From positions 63,713,501 to 63,777,500 of the forward strand of contig CM032233.1 of assembly GCA_019009955.1 (NCBI GenBank): a stretch of DNA of 64,000 nucleotides, written 5' to 3'. Position 1 is the stretch's first letter. Each line of letters starts with the position of its first letter. The position numbers and the translations under genes were made by a program. The stretch comes from Riptortus pedestris. Taxonomy: Eukaryota; Arthropoda; Insecta; Hemiptera; Alydidae. Shown here piece after piece: positions 12,241 to 24,550 of the stretch. The notes under the pieces are model-generated. The model searched no databases. It was not told the DNA's origin and saw nothing but the letters and a program-made list of their open reading frames with translations.

Positions 12241-13376
12241 CTATGTTCGTCGTCGATTAGGCTGCTGGTATTCGTACATATGTCGGTCAGCTGGCGTCTT
12301 TCGTTTAAGTAGTTTTAGTGGTCTAAATATTGTGTCTGTGCTGGTGTTGAACTGTTCCTTTATAATGTCTCTGTTAAATGTCCGTTGCTTATAGATCTCC
12401 ATGTTTTCTAATATGTCCAATCTCCGTCCCTTTGTTTGTCTGTGGAGGAGTTTCATACTGTTGGCTATATTTGTAGGGTCGTGACAGTGATCGTTTAAAT
12501 GGTTGGCGAAGTTAGATGTTTGTTTGTTGGTTTTTGGGCACAAAACATCAAGGTCATCAATGCCCAGCGCTCGCAAAACCGTATTTGAGTTCCCCGACCA
12601 TGGGAAATCGCCGACACATGCACACTAGGCCGTTTTTCTGATTGTTACTGTTTTTTTTTTGTTTTTTTTATTTATATTTTTTTCTCCTTTTCCTCCCCCC
12701 CCTTTTTTTCTTCCCCCCCCCCTTTTTCCTTTTTCTTTTTTTTCTGGTGTGGGGGCTCCTGGACGTGTGCCTTGAAACCGACGTACCGGCATTACAGGAA
12801 TACTGTACCACAATTAAAATTCAATAAAATTAGAAGACTAACTATTTACATAAATACTAAAAACAGTCCTATTAAATAGACTACAACTATTAATATCAAA
12901 CACTATTAAAATGGGAACTAATTAAAGCTATAAATAAACATTAAAATTAAAGCTATTAAATAAACATTTACATGGAAGCTCCGGACATAAAGCTATTAAA
13001 AAAATAAAATAAAAATGGGGGGGGGAATAAAAGTAGAAAAAAATATATATAACAAAAAAAATACATAAATAATAAAAAAAAATTAGAGAGAAGTTAGAGT
13101 CTCCTTTATTTAGTCTAAATGAGCGTATGTGTTCTGTGTATTGTGTTTTCAGTTTCCTCCCAGTCTGTCCAATGTACGTGTTATTGCAACTGCACATTAT
13201 TTTGTATACACCGTTCATATTGTAAACATCTTCCTTCTCAATGTCATTTGTCAGCTTTTGTTTGAATGTGTTGTTGGTTCTGAACGTAGTGTGGAGTCCT
13301 TCTTTTTATAGTACGTTGGTGATTTTATATGTGTCAGGTCATGTCTATGTGATGGCTTGGCGTTTTGTGATACTTC
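12241..13376 (-). pseudogene. Penelope-like element, GIY-YIG endonuclease part, split by a retroposon
   Basis: Minus-strand reading from about 13376: a degraded linker with LTHIKSPTYY and TTFRTNNTFKQKLTN, then the GIY-YIG core GVYKIMCSCNNTYIGQTGRK with TEHIRSF (13099-13215). The frame is interrupted at 13098. It resumes at 12516 with NFANHLNDHCHDPTN, then a KLLHRQTKGRRLDILE segment and EIYKQR, to a stop at 12241. Removing 12517-13098 (insert plus one copy of the 9-bp duplication) restores the frame exactly across DSNFANHL. The pre-GIY-YIG linker and the post-domain H-x3-G-x3-LD-LE-EI pattern fit Penelope-like retroelements. The reverse-transcriptase domain is absent and there is a frame change near 13310. 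Penelope GIY-YIG nucleases cleave the target to prime insertion; this copy is dead. Confidence 0.8.
12517..13089 (+). mobile_element. Retroposon-like insertion with A-rich tail and 9-bp target duplication
   Basis: A 573-bp segment is bounded by GAAGTTAGA at 12508-12516 and again at 13090-13098. It opens with TGTTTGTTTGTTGG and GGGCACAAAACATCAAGGTC, has a pyrimidine tract (12640-12745), and ends in an A-rich tail before the second duplication. A perfect duplication with an A-rich 3' end indicates LINE-type retrotransposition in + orientation (SINE or 5'-truncated LINE). No coding frame. Family not identified. Confidence 0.75.
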
Positions 13377-13386
13377 AGATTTGTCA

Positions 13387-13600
13387 GATCTAAACCCCCT
13401 CCCCCTGTCCGATATCAGCCGTTAACTAACTTGATCTTTATTTTTATATAAAACGTCTAAATATTCAGACGAATGTATATACAGTTTTCAACCTCATACA
13501 GTTTTTTCGTCATCTCCTGGGTAGGATCGATGGACATTTGAGGAAATTGTGTCATGAGTACGACCTCAATAGCTGATTTCCCTTAAGAGAAATCTGCTAA
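13387..13600 (+). mobile_element. Family-1 element, 3' half
   Basis: Starts at the C-rich TAAACCCCCTCCCCCTGTCC block and ends with CCCTTAAGAGAAATCTGCTAA. No TA tract; adjoins the Penelope-like relic. Confidence 0.75.
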
Positions 13601-13984
13601 AACGGACACGTTAATTAATAGAATAAAGTATTCTTGAAAAGGCTCACATGACCACCCAAACTCGATGAGCAAGAGAACTATTTATGTGAAATCGATCCAA
13701 TCACAGTAGTGAGCTTTACAAAACTGACCTACATCAATAGTGCAAGAGGCTTTGAAGGGCCTGAGATGGATGCCATATCGTCAGAACTGCCGTGCATAAT
13801 TATATATGACCTTCGAATCGATAGTTCACTTCATCACAAATCAAGTAGCTAGAGATGGGCGGTAGTCGATACCCGTACCCATGTATCTACTGTTCATTTT
13901 TTTACATACTTATTGTTTCCCCTAACTTAAATATTATAACCAATACGAAAATAAATTTTCAAGCTAACTATTGGTAGTTTAAAA
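13601..13984. other. No feature recognised
   Basis: Short unique-looking spacer between two family-1 copies. No sustained open frame. Confidence 0.4.
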
Positions 13985-14279
13985 ATTCCGCCACGTGCGT
14001 CACGTATTTGCATTTCCCATTCCATTTATCTGAAGGGCGAGAACTAAAAATTCCCAATATCTCGGTCAATAATCAAGATAGAGAAAAAACACACATAACA
14101 ACATTTATAGAACTTTACATTTGATTTGCTATAAGATTGGTACGCACAATAACGGAGATATTAAGAATCATCGAAATCCCTCCTCTAAACCCCCCCCCCT
14201 CCTACAGATTGGATTTCAGATATTAAAAATCATGTTTGGTAACGATCAAACAAAACTTGAGACCGCTGTAGCGTTAACA

Positions 14280-14374
<95 letters not shown>

Positions 14375-14485
14375 CGACCTCATTTTCGTCATCTCCTGGG
14401 TCGGATCGACGGACATTTGAGGAAATGGAAATCGCGTCATGAGTAAGACCTCAATAGCTGAAATCCCTTAAGGGAAATCTGCTAA
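13985..14485 (+). mobile_element. Family-1 element with (TA)n(GA)n core
   Basis: Contains ATATCTCGGTCAATAATCAA, a C-rich block at 14190, GGTAACGATCAAACAAAAC, then the microsatellite, CATTTTCGTCATCTCCTGGG and the palindromic terminus CCCTTAAGGGAAATCTGCTAA ending at 14485. The 5' end is truncated or degraded near 13990. Confidence 0.75.
14281..14370. repeat. (TA)n(GA)n compound microsatellite
   Basis: About 55 bases of TA followed by about 34 bases of GA within a family-1 copy. The neighbouring DNA beyond the GA tract is normal family-1 sequence. Confidence 0.97.
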
Positions 14486-14954
14486 AATGTGTTCGTAACT
14501 AGCTAAACTTTTAATTTGTTCATAGTAAAATTTCGGAGAACTGTCATTGAAAAACCATCAATTGTTCAATATATGGAACCATTAACAACGCATAACATTT
14601 CAGCACCACATGTTTATTCAGTTGCACATTCAGATTTGATTAAGATGTGACTCTTTTTTTGCGGATAGTATGCGAAGTAAAAGACTGATCCTTCTCAAAT
14701 TTTTACATTCTTTGTTTCGAGATGGGAAATAATTAAACATTCGCAATTTACGTGAATGAACCTTTATATAAAAATTCAGTACTTTAAGTAATAATGGAAA
14801 TAATGTACAAAACAAACTAAAAACTTTAATTACTAACTAGGTCCGTCGGCCAAATCTCCATTCCTACCAGTTCTTGAGTTGCTCCAGCGTTTGTCACGGA
14901 TTGATATATGTACGTAAGGGTTGCTCACACAATTAAAATATGTCTTCTTTTAGA
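14486..14954. other. No feature recognised
   Basis: AT-rich spacer; no open frame above background and no element ends. Confidence 0.4.
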
Positions 14955-15213
14955 GAAAAGAATATATCGTTTTTCGATCCAACTCATAATAATGGAGACA
15001 TTTCGAATTGTATCCATTCTCCTGGTCCAATTTTAGGCAAGAAACACTTAAATATCAAGTTTGATAACATCAAACGAAAATTAAGACCGTTAGAGTGGTA
15101 AAGATATATATATCGATATGATGATTTGAACGGATTTCATTTTAGTCGACCCCTAATTCGGATGAGTGGGCATTTGATGACATATTTTCCTTAAGGAATT
15201 GTCTTAAAATGTC
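14955..15213 (+). mobile_element. Family-1 element, highly diverged fragment
   Basis: Recognisable blocks: TTTTTCGATCCAACTCATAA, AAGTTTGATAACATCAAACG, GATTTGAACGGATTTCATTT and a terminal TTTTCCTTAAGGAATTGTC. Much older than the copies at 34884 or 36290. Confidence 0.6.
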
Positions 15214-15821
15214 ATTACTCAAATCAGTGGTTTATTGGGTAGAACATTAACATGATTGCTAGTTGACTAGGATCTCTAGACCTGACCGATATAAAAAAAA
15301 TATATTAATGTATAAAATAATGATTACATAATTATTTTTATTAATAATTACCATTTAATTCTAAACAAAACCTCAAGAAAACTTTAGATTCATTATAATG
15401 TGGTTGAGTAAAGACTACAACACTGCGGTGTCTGAATTTTTATAAAATATTGGGACACGTGTATCGTTCATGGGAAAAAACAGGTGAAGGCATGAGGTTA
15501 TCTCGGATGGTCTAGTTAATCGTTCAGAGGGACTATCGAATGATGAAACATAGATCTCCGAAGAATTACGTGGAATTGGGAATAGGAGTGATGAACTTAG
15601 AATGTTTGCATTATACTTTCTGCTAGCCATATTCGTATTAAAGAAATATAGATTTTTATCCTCAATTTATTTGTCGGATTATTGTCGAAGGTTGTTCAAA
15701 TAATAATACATTTTATTTGAGGAATCATTTTTTTTTTTAATGGGGAATTTCATTTCTAACTAGTAATCTTCTGAGTTCATAACGAAGGACGAAGTGAATT
15801 TGACCTATATTCTGAATTATA
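15214..15821. other. No feature recognised
   Basis: AT-rich unique-looking sequence. A 71-codon minus frame at 15415-15630 shows no recognisable motif. Confidence 0.35.
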
Positions 15822-16262
15822 TTAGCAGATTTCAAAAAATGTCTTCACTGTCCAGCGATCATATATATTAGATGACGAAAATGAGGTCCGTTCAAAATTA
15901 TATTTATAACATACTTGTCTTACGACTCTAGTGGTCGCAATTTTTGTTTGGTTCTTGCGAAATTCGATATATAAGCATTTCATGTAAGACTAAATATCAA
16001 GTTCGCTAATGATTGAATCGGACTGGTGGGAGGTGGTTTTGAGGGGGAGAAAAACGAAAATTCAAAATAACACCGTTGCTAAATCGAAAAAATCATATAA
16101 AGCCAATCTTGAAAATTTAATTTTCTATAAATGTTGTTCTATACACTTTTTCTATATCTTAAAAATTAACCGTGATTTTTTTTTTTTTTTCAGCCCTCAG
16201 TGACCAAATTAAATTCCCAATATTTTTTTCAACAGATTTTTACTAGATGGGGTACATGCATA
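15822..16262 (-). mobile_element. Family-1 element, diverged, reversed
   Basis: Reads TTAGCAGATTTC at the left, then GATGACGAAAATGAGGTCCG, TGGTCGCAATTTTTGTTTG, the G-rich GGTGGGAGGTGG block and CAGCCCTCAGTGACC. The 5' end is missing on the right. Confidence 0.65.
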
Positions 16263-18289
16263 TACGTTGTTTGACGACTTCATCTATTAACATTTTACTG
16301 AACCAATCAGTGATTCTCGAAAATATAGAGTGGTCCGTCTTCCTGTTATGAAATTTATTGATGAACAAGACCTCCTGCTGAGAGTAAAAGGAAATCGTCG
16401 GTTGAGGGTAGTAAAAGGAACACACCTCTGTAATTAATTGGAAATGATACGAGTTGAAATTCAGCACACATATGATCTGTGCACGTATACTGGAATATTT
16501 TTGTAATTAAGAAATGTTAGAGATATAGTTCAAAGTTTTCTTTTCTTTCAAATTTCTTAAAAATTAATAGAAATAGACACATTAAAATGTCGAATTACGA
16601 AGTGAAATAAACTCAAAATTGAATTTTAAATTGCATTTTTATAGAGCTATGATAAATCATGAAAAATGTATGTAATCTTTCTATGCATGGTCAGCGTTGC
16701 TTTTTAGAGCTCGACATGGAGAAGGTTAATGCTATTTTTATTATTAGTAATGAATAGGTATGATATGTTAGGAGAAACGGAAATATCTCTTAATTGTACA
16801 TAATAAAATATAAGATTTTATCATTTTTAAACGACCTATAACCGAATATCAAATTAAATTCTAAGTCAAATTAGTCCCTTAGGGTTGATTCCCCACTTTC
16901 TATAATAAATAGCCTATTGTGAAGATGGAAGCAGAGTCTGCTGAAAACACGTTTCCGTGAAAAAAAAATAGATGTTGGCAGCTAAAACTATTTTTACTTC
17001 CCTGTTCGTAATGAAGGAAGCATTGCAATAGAGCCAATTTACGTTTTTCCCCATTTAAGAGGTATTATTAGTTTTGACCTTTCCTGAAATCATTTTCACT
17101 AGTTTCGGCCTGACGTCTGTCTCGAAAAACTCAAAAATGGTCACCCTTAGAATGTTGGAATGAATGATATTTGTCTTAAAGAGAAAGAGATTTCAGGAAG
17201 CAGAAAGGTTTCCCCTTTGTCTTGCTCTACAGAGTTCATTTCATGACATTCAAATGATGAGTCATCCATTGAACAGAAGTTTATGTTGTGGTAGCCGGTG
17301 AGATATATTTAATTCTAAGGTTTGTTTGATATCCTATTTAAATTTGGTGGAGACAAGATTTTTTCGCGTTTCAGATCATTCTAAGCGCTATGACATCAAA
17401 ATATAAAATCTTGTCTGTCTGTCTGTCCACTCGGTTGTTACTCTATCACTCAAAAATGGCTCAGAGGATTTCTGTGGATTTTTATATTTATGAGTCAATT
17501 ATCCCAAGGCACAACAAATACTATATGAGAATTCGAAATTTCATCTAGGAGAGGGGGGGGGGTAATTCGATGTCGCTAGGTTTGGGTTTATTGAATAAAA
17601 TTTAAAGAACGAATTTTGTTTAGAATAACGACATTGGTCCTAAATAGTTAATTACATTTATGAATTAGGGAATTTTCCACCTTCCGAGCACTTAAAAAAA
17701 ACCTGAGTTAAATTGAGAAATTGTTTGTATATGTATTAAGGGACTGAGTGTTGTTCATATGAGCGATTTGATACTTGGATTCTTTACACCTAAACAATTC
17801 TTCTATCGTGTTACAACAAAATGCCCGATCAAAATTTTAACATATGTTTTCTCCAGTTGCTAAGATAATACAATTGTTTTATTTTGACAAGAAACTAGAT
17901 TTATTTGATCCCAGAAATGATAATAAGTTTAAAAATATTTGTCCGATAGGCATTCCGCGCTACATGATGGAAAGTATTATATAAATGTGAATAATTCGAT
18001 GGCAATAAATTGATTATTTTGTGCTTTTGTCATCCAATTTTTATATTTCGACGGGAAACAATATTATATCAATTAATATACAGGACAGAAATTCAAATCA
18101 TAAAGTTGTCTAAATGCTTACATCTCAGGTAAAACAAAAGAATTTATAAATTTTACAGTTAATGTTACAGGGGCATTTGTGTTATTGGTGAATACGATGG
18201 GATGATTTTATGTATACAAATTTTATATATCTGCGGGAAACCATTTTTATTTTAAGCCGTCAACGACGTATAACACGATATCAACAATT
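16263..18289. other. No gene recognised
   Basis: AT-rich sequence without long frames. A TGTCTGTCTGTCTGTCC run at about 17413 resembles motifs at ends of arthropod retroposons, but no boundaries are visible. Confidence 0.4.
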
Positions 18290-18930
18290 TTTGACTTTGG
18301 TGTCTGTTTGTTTGTTACCTTTTCACGCCTAAACTTCTGAACCAAATTTTATGAAACTCGGTATGTATATTAGTTATAACCCAACTTGGAAAACAGCCTA
18401 TACAAATATTCTCAGAGACGAAAAGGACTTTTCTATTGTTTTTAGGCAATGGTGCACATAACAAAAGTTGTTTATTTTGTAATTTAAAGTAAATTATTTT
18501 TTTTACATATATACACTTTTGTCGTATACCGAAGCATGAACGAGATATGCGCTAAAACCTAGAACGGGAGTTAACAATTTTACTGGGCACTAACGACTGA
18601 ATCGAGCTATAAGAAACTCGGTACGTGAATTAGCATTAACTCTTCCATGATTACAAGCTATATTAACATTTCTAGGGATGAACAGGCGTCGAGGTTATAA
18701 GGGTGGACTGAAATAAAAAATCGAAATATTTCGTTTTCTATTGTTTTTTTTCTCGAACGTGTTCATTAACTAATGTTGTTATTTTGATATTTAGAGTACC
18801 TTTTGTTATATACATTTTTGTCGTATAACACTTTATAAAACAAGTAATTTGCATAACAGTTTTGTTATAGTCACCAAATCGTTCACATGTATAAATATAT
18901 TAAACTTGGTACATCCATCGATTATCACAC
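18290..18930 (-). mobile_element. Family-2 element, diverged, reversed, 5' truncated
   Basis: Reads GTTTGTTTGTTACCTTTTCA, then the reverse of the GGTTCAGCCGTTT tail, TGAAACTCGGTATGTATATT, and about two tandem units (reversed) marked by ACAAAAGTTGTTTATTTTGT. More diverged than the copies at 8858 and 30092. Confidence 0.65.
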
Positions 18931-19119
18931 TTTTATTGAACTTCTCATCTATATTAATTTTTTATAGCCATTGACAGGTTGAAAGATGAGCAATGTATAT
19001 GATCGTGGCCCCTCCCCTTTCTCTCTTAAACATTAATTAATCAGAAATGTCAGTTTCCCCTTAAATACATTTAATACGTAATTTAATTAAAACTGGAAAA
19101 TTAACAGCACAAACACATT

Positions 19120-19410
19120 TTGCAGTGAGAGTGAGAGAGATTGGCGGGTCGCGGCGTACTGGCCGACGATCGATGGGTTAGGGGACCATACCTTCCCCTC
19201 GCCCACGCACCTGACACACCTCTAAACGTCTGCTAGTCTCTTTACTATAGAACTCCAGCCCCCATTGTAGAACTTGTTTAAGATTTTAATCAGAGACAAA
19301 TTGCATCACTATTAGGCAGGAGAAATCATTTCGTTTGCGTGCCTCCCCCTCCCGCTTTCTTTTTATCATCTACTACAACTACGTCTGTTCGTGGTTACGG
19401 CCAAAATCTT
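19120..19410. other. Locally GC-rich patch, unassigned
   Basis: Contains GGCGGGTCGCGGCGTACTGG and TTCCCCTCGCCCACGCACC in an otherwise strongly AT-rich neighbourhood. No open frame or RNA-gene structure was recognised. It could be a transposon fragment or a GC-rich regulatory patch. Confidence 0.3.
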
Positions 19411-19612
19411 AGTGACATACGCCCTATGCAAGTATGTGGGGTTTGTTGGTATTACAGCTATTTGAATTTCACTTATTTCTCCTTTTTTTAACCTGACTAA
19501 AATTAAGGAAGGTATCAAACTTAAGTATAAATTTCGTCTGTGTATTTTTTTTTCAATTAATAATTATCAATTAAATTAAATGGTTAAACTTATTTTTTTC
19601 ATACGGTTCAAT

Positions 19613-21120
19613 TATGCGGGGTTTTGAGACAAAAACCGGTTTTGCCTTTGGAATTAATTTACTCTCTGGATGTACAAATATATCTCTGTTTCTTAGAAGT
19701 TGTTATTTTTACATTTTGAAAAGTTGGAAAGTTCATAGTGAAAGATATACTGATACCTAAATAAATGAACGTTTAATGACTATAACAATTAAAATGTATT
19801 TATATGATAAAATCGAATTTTTATAGTCATAATGAAATATACAAACGTATTCTAATTTTAGAAAATAATAAAGTTATGTTGAAGAACTTGTGTTTTGTGT
19901 GTGTGTGTGTGTGTGTGTGAGTGTGTAGTTTAATACAGTTATTTGGTCAAAGAAAACATTCTTCATGTTTTGGTAGTTCAAGGCAAAGTTATAATAAAAA
20001 TTACGAATATTTTTTCTCTCCGAACCATTTTTGTTTTTGGTTTCATAAACAGAATTTAGAGTTTTACATTTCAATTCATTATTTTAATCTAACCAGTTTG
20101 AAGATATACTCCACAATTGCTACTTTAGATACTCATCGGAACGCTAATCGATTCCCCGAATTTGTGTTATAAATTATGCCTGCACGCTTTTACATATCTA
20201 TTGACGTTTGGTTAACGATTAATCTTACGAACTTTAATGACATTAAACATTGCACTAAATATTTAAATAATATAAAAAAATAAAAGGATTTATGCGGGCA
20301 TATAATTCATGAGAATAGAACATCTAATCGACAAATATAAAACCTTTATAAAACTATTTTTGAATTATTTGTAATTATTTTGACCAATAGAATTATTACT
20401 TTTAACATTAAATTAATTATAAATGTCCAATCCTATACCCTTTATTCTTCTTATAGTTTATCCATTTATTCTCTTATGTGTTACAATTCTGTAGGTTCTT
20501 TCTCAAGGGGTTTTGTACGTTTCATTCTATATTTAAATGTATTAAGATTAATATAACATTAGACATACATTTTAAAAATCAATTAATTTCATATATGGTA
20601 TAAACTACTCACATTAATATAATATATGAGTACTTGATTTTATTAATTAAACTTTTATTAATTCAGAATTTTAATAACTAGTTTGTGTAAAACTTAAAGG
20701 TAAAAGCGACCAAAGTTTGTTCCGGAAATCGTTAAACATTTATACAAATATTTTGTGGTATGTGATTTATATTAGTTTTGATCATCTATCAAGTATGAGC
20801 AGTCCATTTTTGCAAAATCGATATTCCCGTATATATGAATATCATTGAAATATTCACCTAAAGATCACGCTGACTCATACCTCTAACCTTGCCCTAATCA
20901 CATATCCTACGAATGCCATTTTCAAGCTGTACATGTCCTCTCAAATATTGCAAAACGGCTCCTTTACATTCATTTAGGTGCCATTATATCTTTCACTAAG
21001 AATTTTCCAACTCTTCAAAATGTAAAAATAACAACTTCTAAGAAACAGATATATATTTGTACATCCAGAGAGTAAGTTAATTCCAAAAGCAAAGCAGATT
21101 TTATCTCAAAACCCCGTATA
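19613..21120. mobile_element. Putative 1.5-kb DNA element with ~136-bp terminal inverted repeats
   Basis: The left arm 19613-19748 starts TATGCGGGGTTTTGAGA and includes CTCTCTGGATGTACAAATAT and TTCTTAGAAGTTGTTATTTT. The right arm 20985-21120 is the same sequence inverted, ending TCTCAAAACCCCGTATA. The arms differ at scattered positions only. TA dinucleotides occur at both edges, as expected of TA-targeting elements, but the duplication is not certain. The interior (19749-20984) has only short frames (such as 19921-20172) of unknown nature. Superfamily unassigned. Confidence 0.6.
19891..19926. repeat. (TG)n microsatellite
   Basis: TGTG tract of about 35 bases inside the inverted-repeat element. 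Confidence 0.95.
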
Positions 21121-23786
21121 TTTGGATTTTACAAAAACAACTTTTCAACCATCGGTTACTTCGACAGTTTGAGCACAATATTTTTAAATGTATTTATATA
21201 AATAAATCCATACTATTAAGATGTAGCATATTTTAGTAGATCTATTTTAAGTCAAACATTGGTAAACTTTGGTTTCATTTAAAAATACATTAATTTGACA
21301 TTCCTAAAGCGTTTCTACCTTGATAGATACAATAAACAATATTGAGGTAAATAATTCTTCGTTTATTAGTTAATTTAATTATTTTATTTACTGTTTTTTA
21401 TCTACAATAATTCCTCTTGAATATTATAAATGGTAAAACTATGAATTTTAAATGCTAGAGTACATTGAGAACCCAGAGCAATTCGGTATTACTTCTGAAG
21501 TTTGTTTCATCAAATACTGATTAGCTTTAAGTTTTAGGGCGTGCTCATATTTATATTAAAGCATTTGTAATATTTTTATAATCCAGCATAAAAATGTATC
21601 CAACTATAAATTGCTGAAGAGTTACTGTTCTATGCTCAAGTAGGGCAGTCTCTTAAGAGTTTGACAATTTTCTTGTCAATGAAGTGCCACGCCCATGTAT
21701 TTAAAACATTCTTAAGTTATTGTAACTACAATCAGATCGATGCTATCTTTGTTTTAACTAGTATGCTTGTAACATGCTGCCCAAAAATGTATTCCAAATT
21801 AACAAAAAAAAAAGTGAGATGGAAATTTAACTTCCGGGGATTTTTTCATCTAAGTCAAGTATAGGGACCTTTATGGCCAGTATTAAATAAAAAAATAATT
21901 ACTTTTTATATGGAAAACAATAACAACTTATTTTAACTGGATATTATGCTAAAGAAAACTACCCTTATGATATAGGAACCCTTATTGATATGAAGTAGTA
22001 CCTGGAGATATGTTGAAATAGTCTGTGTGTATCAGAAACCAGTCCTATACTGAGATGTAAAATTTCAAGGTTGAGTTTTCTTAACTGTTTAGTCGAGTGA
22101 ACATATCGGATCAGTGAGCAATCAGTTAAGCACCTATAATAAAACACATTTCACAAAGGAAACTGGTCTCCTCTTTACGTTATTGGACCTTAATAAAGAC
22201 GCTTACAAAATATCCCCCAATCAAAATACTTTATTACATATTACATCATTTGGTATTTTAAATCCCTTTAATTCTAAAATCCCTTCCACGTGTATTATGA
22301 GAATATTATGATGGAGGAAAATAAGCTTCAAGTATCTCAGAATGAATTAGCATCTTAAAATACCCCAAAAAATAGGACTGGAGATTACTTTTTTTTTTAT
22401 AAAAATTATACTTTTGCTTATCATATTTAATAGTTATTTAAATGGAGGGTATGAAATAAAGGCTATACGTTTATGGGCAATCCATTCATTACTGTCCAGA
22501 TAAATAATAATTTGCTGGTCAGATATCATATTAGATGAATTGTATTGGCTCCTCAGGACAAACACATCTACCGTCTTCTCAGTGGATAGACAGTATATCT
22601 CAAAAAATGATAGAGAGAGGTACGGGTCTCATTAGAATTAAGAATTTAAACCGTTCTCAGGAAATTTGATTAGATGAAGTAAGAAACGAATCTATAAAGA
22701 AATTACTAAACTGGATGACAAATATACAACCTTGAAATTGTAAGTCAATAATGATCTGAAGCTCATATCCGATTTTTCTATACTAGATTCAGGAGCTCCA
22801 TGGCCATTATTATATTCCAATCACAATATTTAATAATTTGAAAAAAAAAATATTTAAAAAGAAAAGCAATGATTTAATCGGAAGGGGTGTTATATATTTG
22901 AACATTTATTAATTTTTTTTTACTTGACTAGAGATTTAATTTGTAAAATGAATGCTTATCTTTTTTTTTAAACTAAGATACATAATTTTTATTAGTGTTT
23001 ATTTAAATATTAATAGTATTAGTTTGTATTAATTTAAGCACTGGTTTAGCTGACAGGAATTAAAATTATATTCTTTAATTTCGACAGTCTTTAGTCGATT
23101 TCATTCTAGAGCTACTTTGCAAGTAATATAATTCTGGTATAGTAAATGTTTTGATGTCTCTCGTATTCCTATTAACACTATAAAATATATATTTTCTCGT
23201 TTTAAAACACTCCTAGAAAAACCGTTGAGTAGCAGTCATTTTTAAATTGCAGAAGGGAACTTCTGAATTTCTTTATCCAAAAAAAACAATGTATTCATAA
23301 TGATCTGCCCTTTAGTCGAAGAATGACATAAATATATGATTAAGCACAAGGATACGTAAATGATTAAATATTATGTTAAACGTATTTTTAAGAGTTGTCA
23401 GTGCCGCCAGCAGTCGTTTGAAAGACTGGGAGGTACATTTATTGTAGTCTGTATACTCAGACTATCTAATACCAGATTATGCGATGGCTCTCTAGAAATT
23501 CTGGAATGTTAGAGTTGTTTTCACACTTCCCTGTACCTTATTGTTGGAAAGTCTCGTGCTAAACGTAACCTCACCTCCCGTGACTCTTTCCTTTCCTAGA
23601 TTGTTTCTTCGAAAAATAGGCAATTCTGTTTACGGGATCAACCACACATATATTATTCGTTTGCTATTTTATACTTTTATTATTTTTTACTACTAGCTAA
23701 CAACCAATTATTATTCAGATGATGCATTTGAAGATTCAATGTTGCTCTAAAGCTATCCATCTATCAACTATAACATCAAAAAATAA
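21121..23786. other. No gene or element recognised
   Basis: About 2.7 kb of AT-rich sequence with only short frames (longest 67 codons at 21661-21864) lacking recognisable motifs. Confidence 0.4.
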
Positions 23787-24243
23787 GTCCGTCACGCAGG
23801 GGCTGCGTTAACTAAGCAGATTTCCCACGTGCGTGACGTATTTGCATTTACCTAAAAACTTAAAAATTCAATGAGAACAATATTTGGTATTTAAGCATTA
23901 AATAATGTGCTTCATGCCATAATAAAATATAGTTAGTATGAGATAAGTAGAAGTGGGGGTTTACTGAGGACCGGAAACTAAAAAATGCAAAAATCTCTGT
24001 TAATAAGCAAGATAGTGAAAAATATACAGAACAACATTTATAGAACATTACATTTTCAATAAGATTAATTCTATACAATTTTTCGATTCAACGAATAATG
24101 ACGGAGATATTAATAATTTTCTAATTTCTCCCCCTCTAAACGACACCTCCCCCTGGTCCGATTGGATATCCGATGAAGTTTGGTAACGATAAGTCAAAAA
24201 TTCGACCGCTAGAGCGGTAACAGACAAATATATATATATATAT

Positions 24244-24298
<55 letters not shown>

Positions 24299-24392
24299 GT
24301 TTTGAACAGACCTCATTTTCGTCATCTTCTGGGTAGGATCGATAGACATTTGAAGAAAAATTTCGAGAATCGCTTCATGGGAAATCTGCTAA
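23787..24392 (+). mobile_element. Family-1 Helentron-like element, complete
   Basis: Starts GTCCGTCACGCAGGGGCTGC with subterminal AAGCAGATTTCCCACGTG. It continues with ACAATATTTGGTATTTAAGC, the AAAATGCAAAAATCTC block, C-rich CCTCCCCCTGGTCC, the CCGCTAGAGCGG hairpin and a TA tract, and ends CATGGGAAATCTGCTAA. The 3' palindrome has lost its left half through a small deletion. Flanks are A-rich with no evident duplication, fitting Helentron insertion. Confidence 0.82.
24226..24292. repeat. (TA)n microsatellite
   Basis: TA core of the preceding family-1 copy. Confidence 0.97.
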
Positions 24393-24508
24393 TAGCTAAA
24401 TATGTTTACATGATTCATCAGATATGAGATTCCGTCAATAAAAAGTAAACTTCATCACCATTTTCCATGTGATTTTATCATGACTCTTTTAGTTAAGATG
24501 TACCATAG

Positions 24509-24510
<2 letters not shown>

Positions 24511-24549
<39 letters not shown>
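24511..24549. repeat. (TA)n microsatellite
   Basis: Isolated TA tract followed by a short GC-richer patch (GCAGCGCGCACGCGGGTG). Confidence 0.95.
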
Positions 24550-24550
<1 letters not shown>

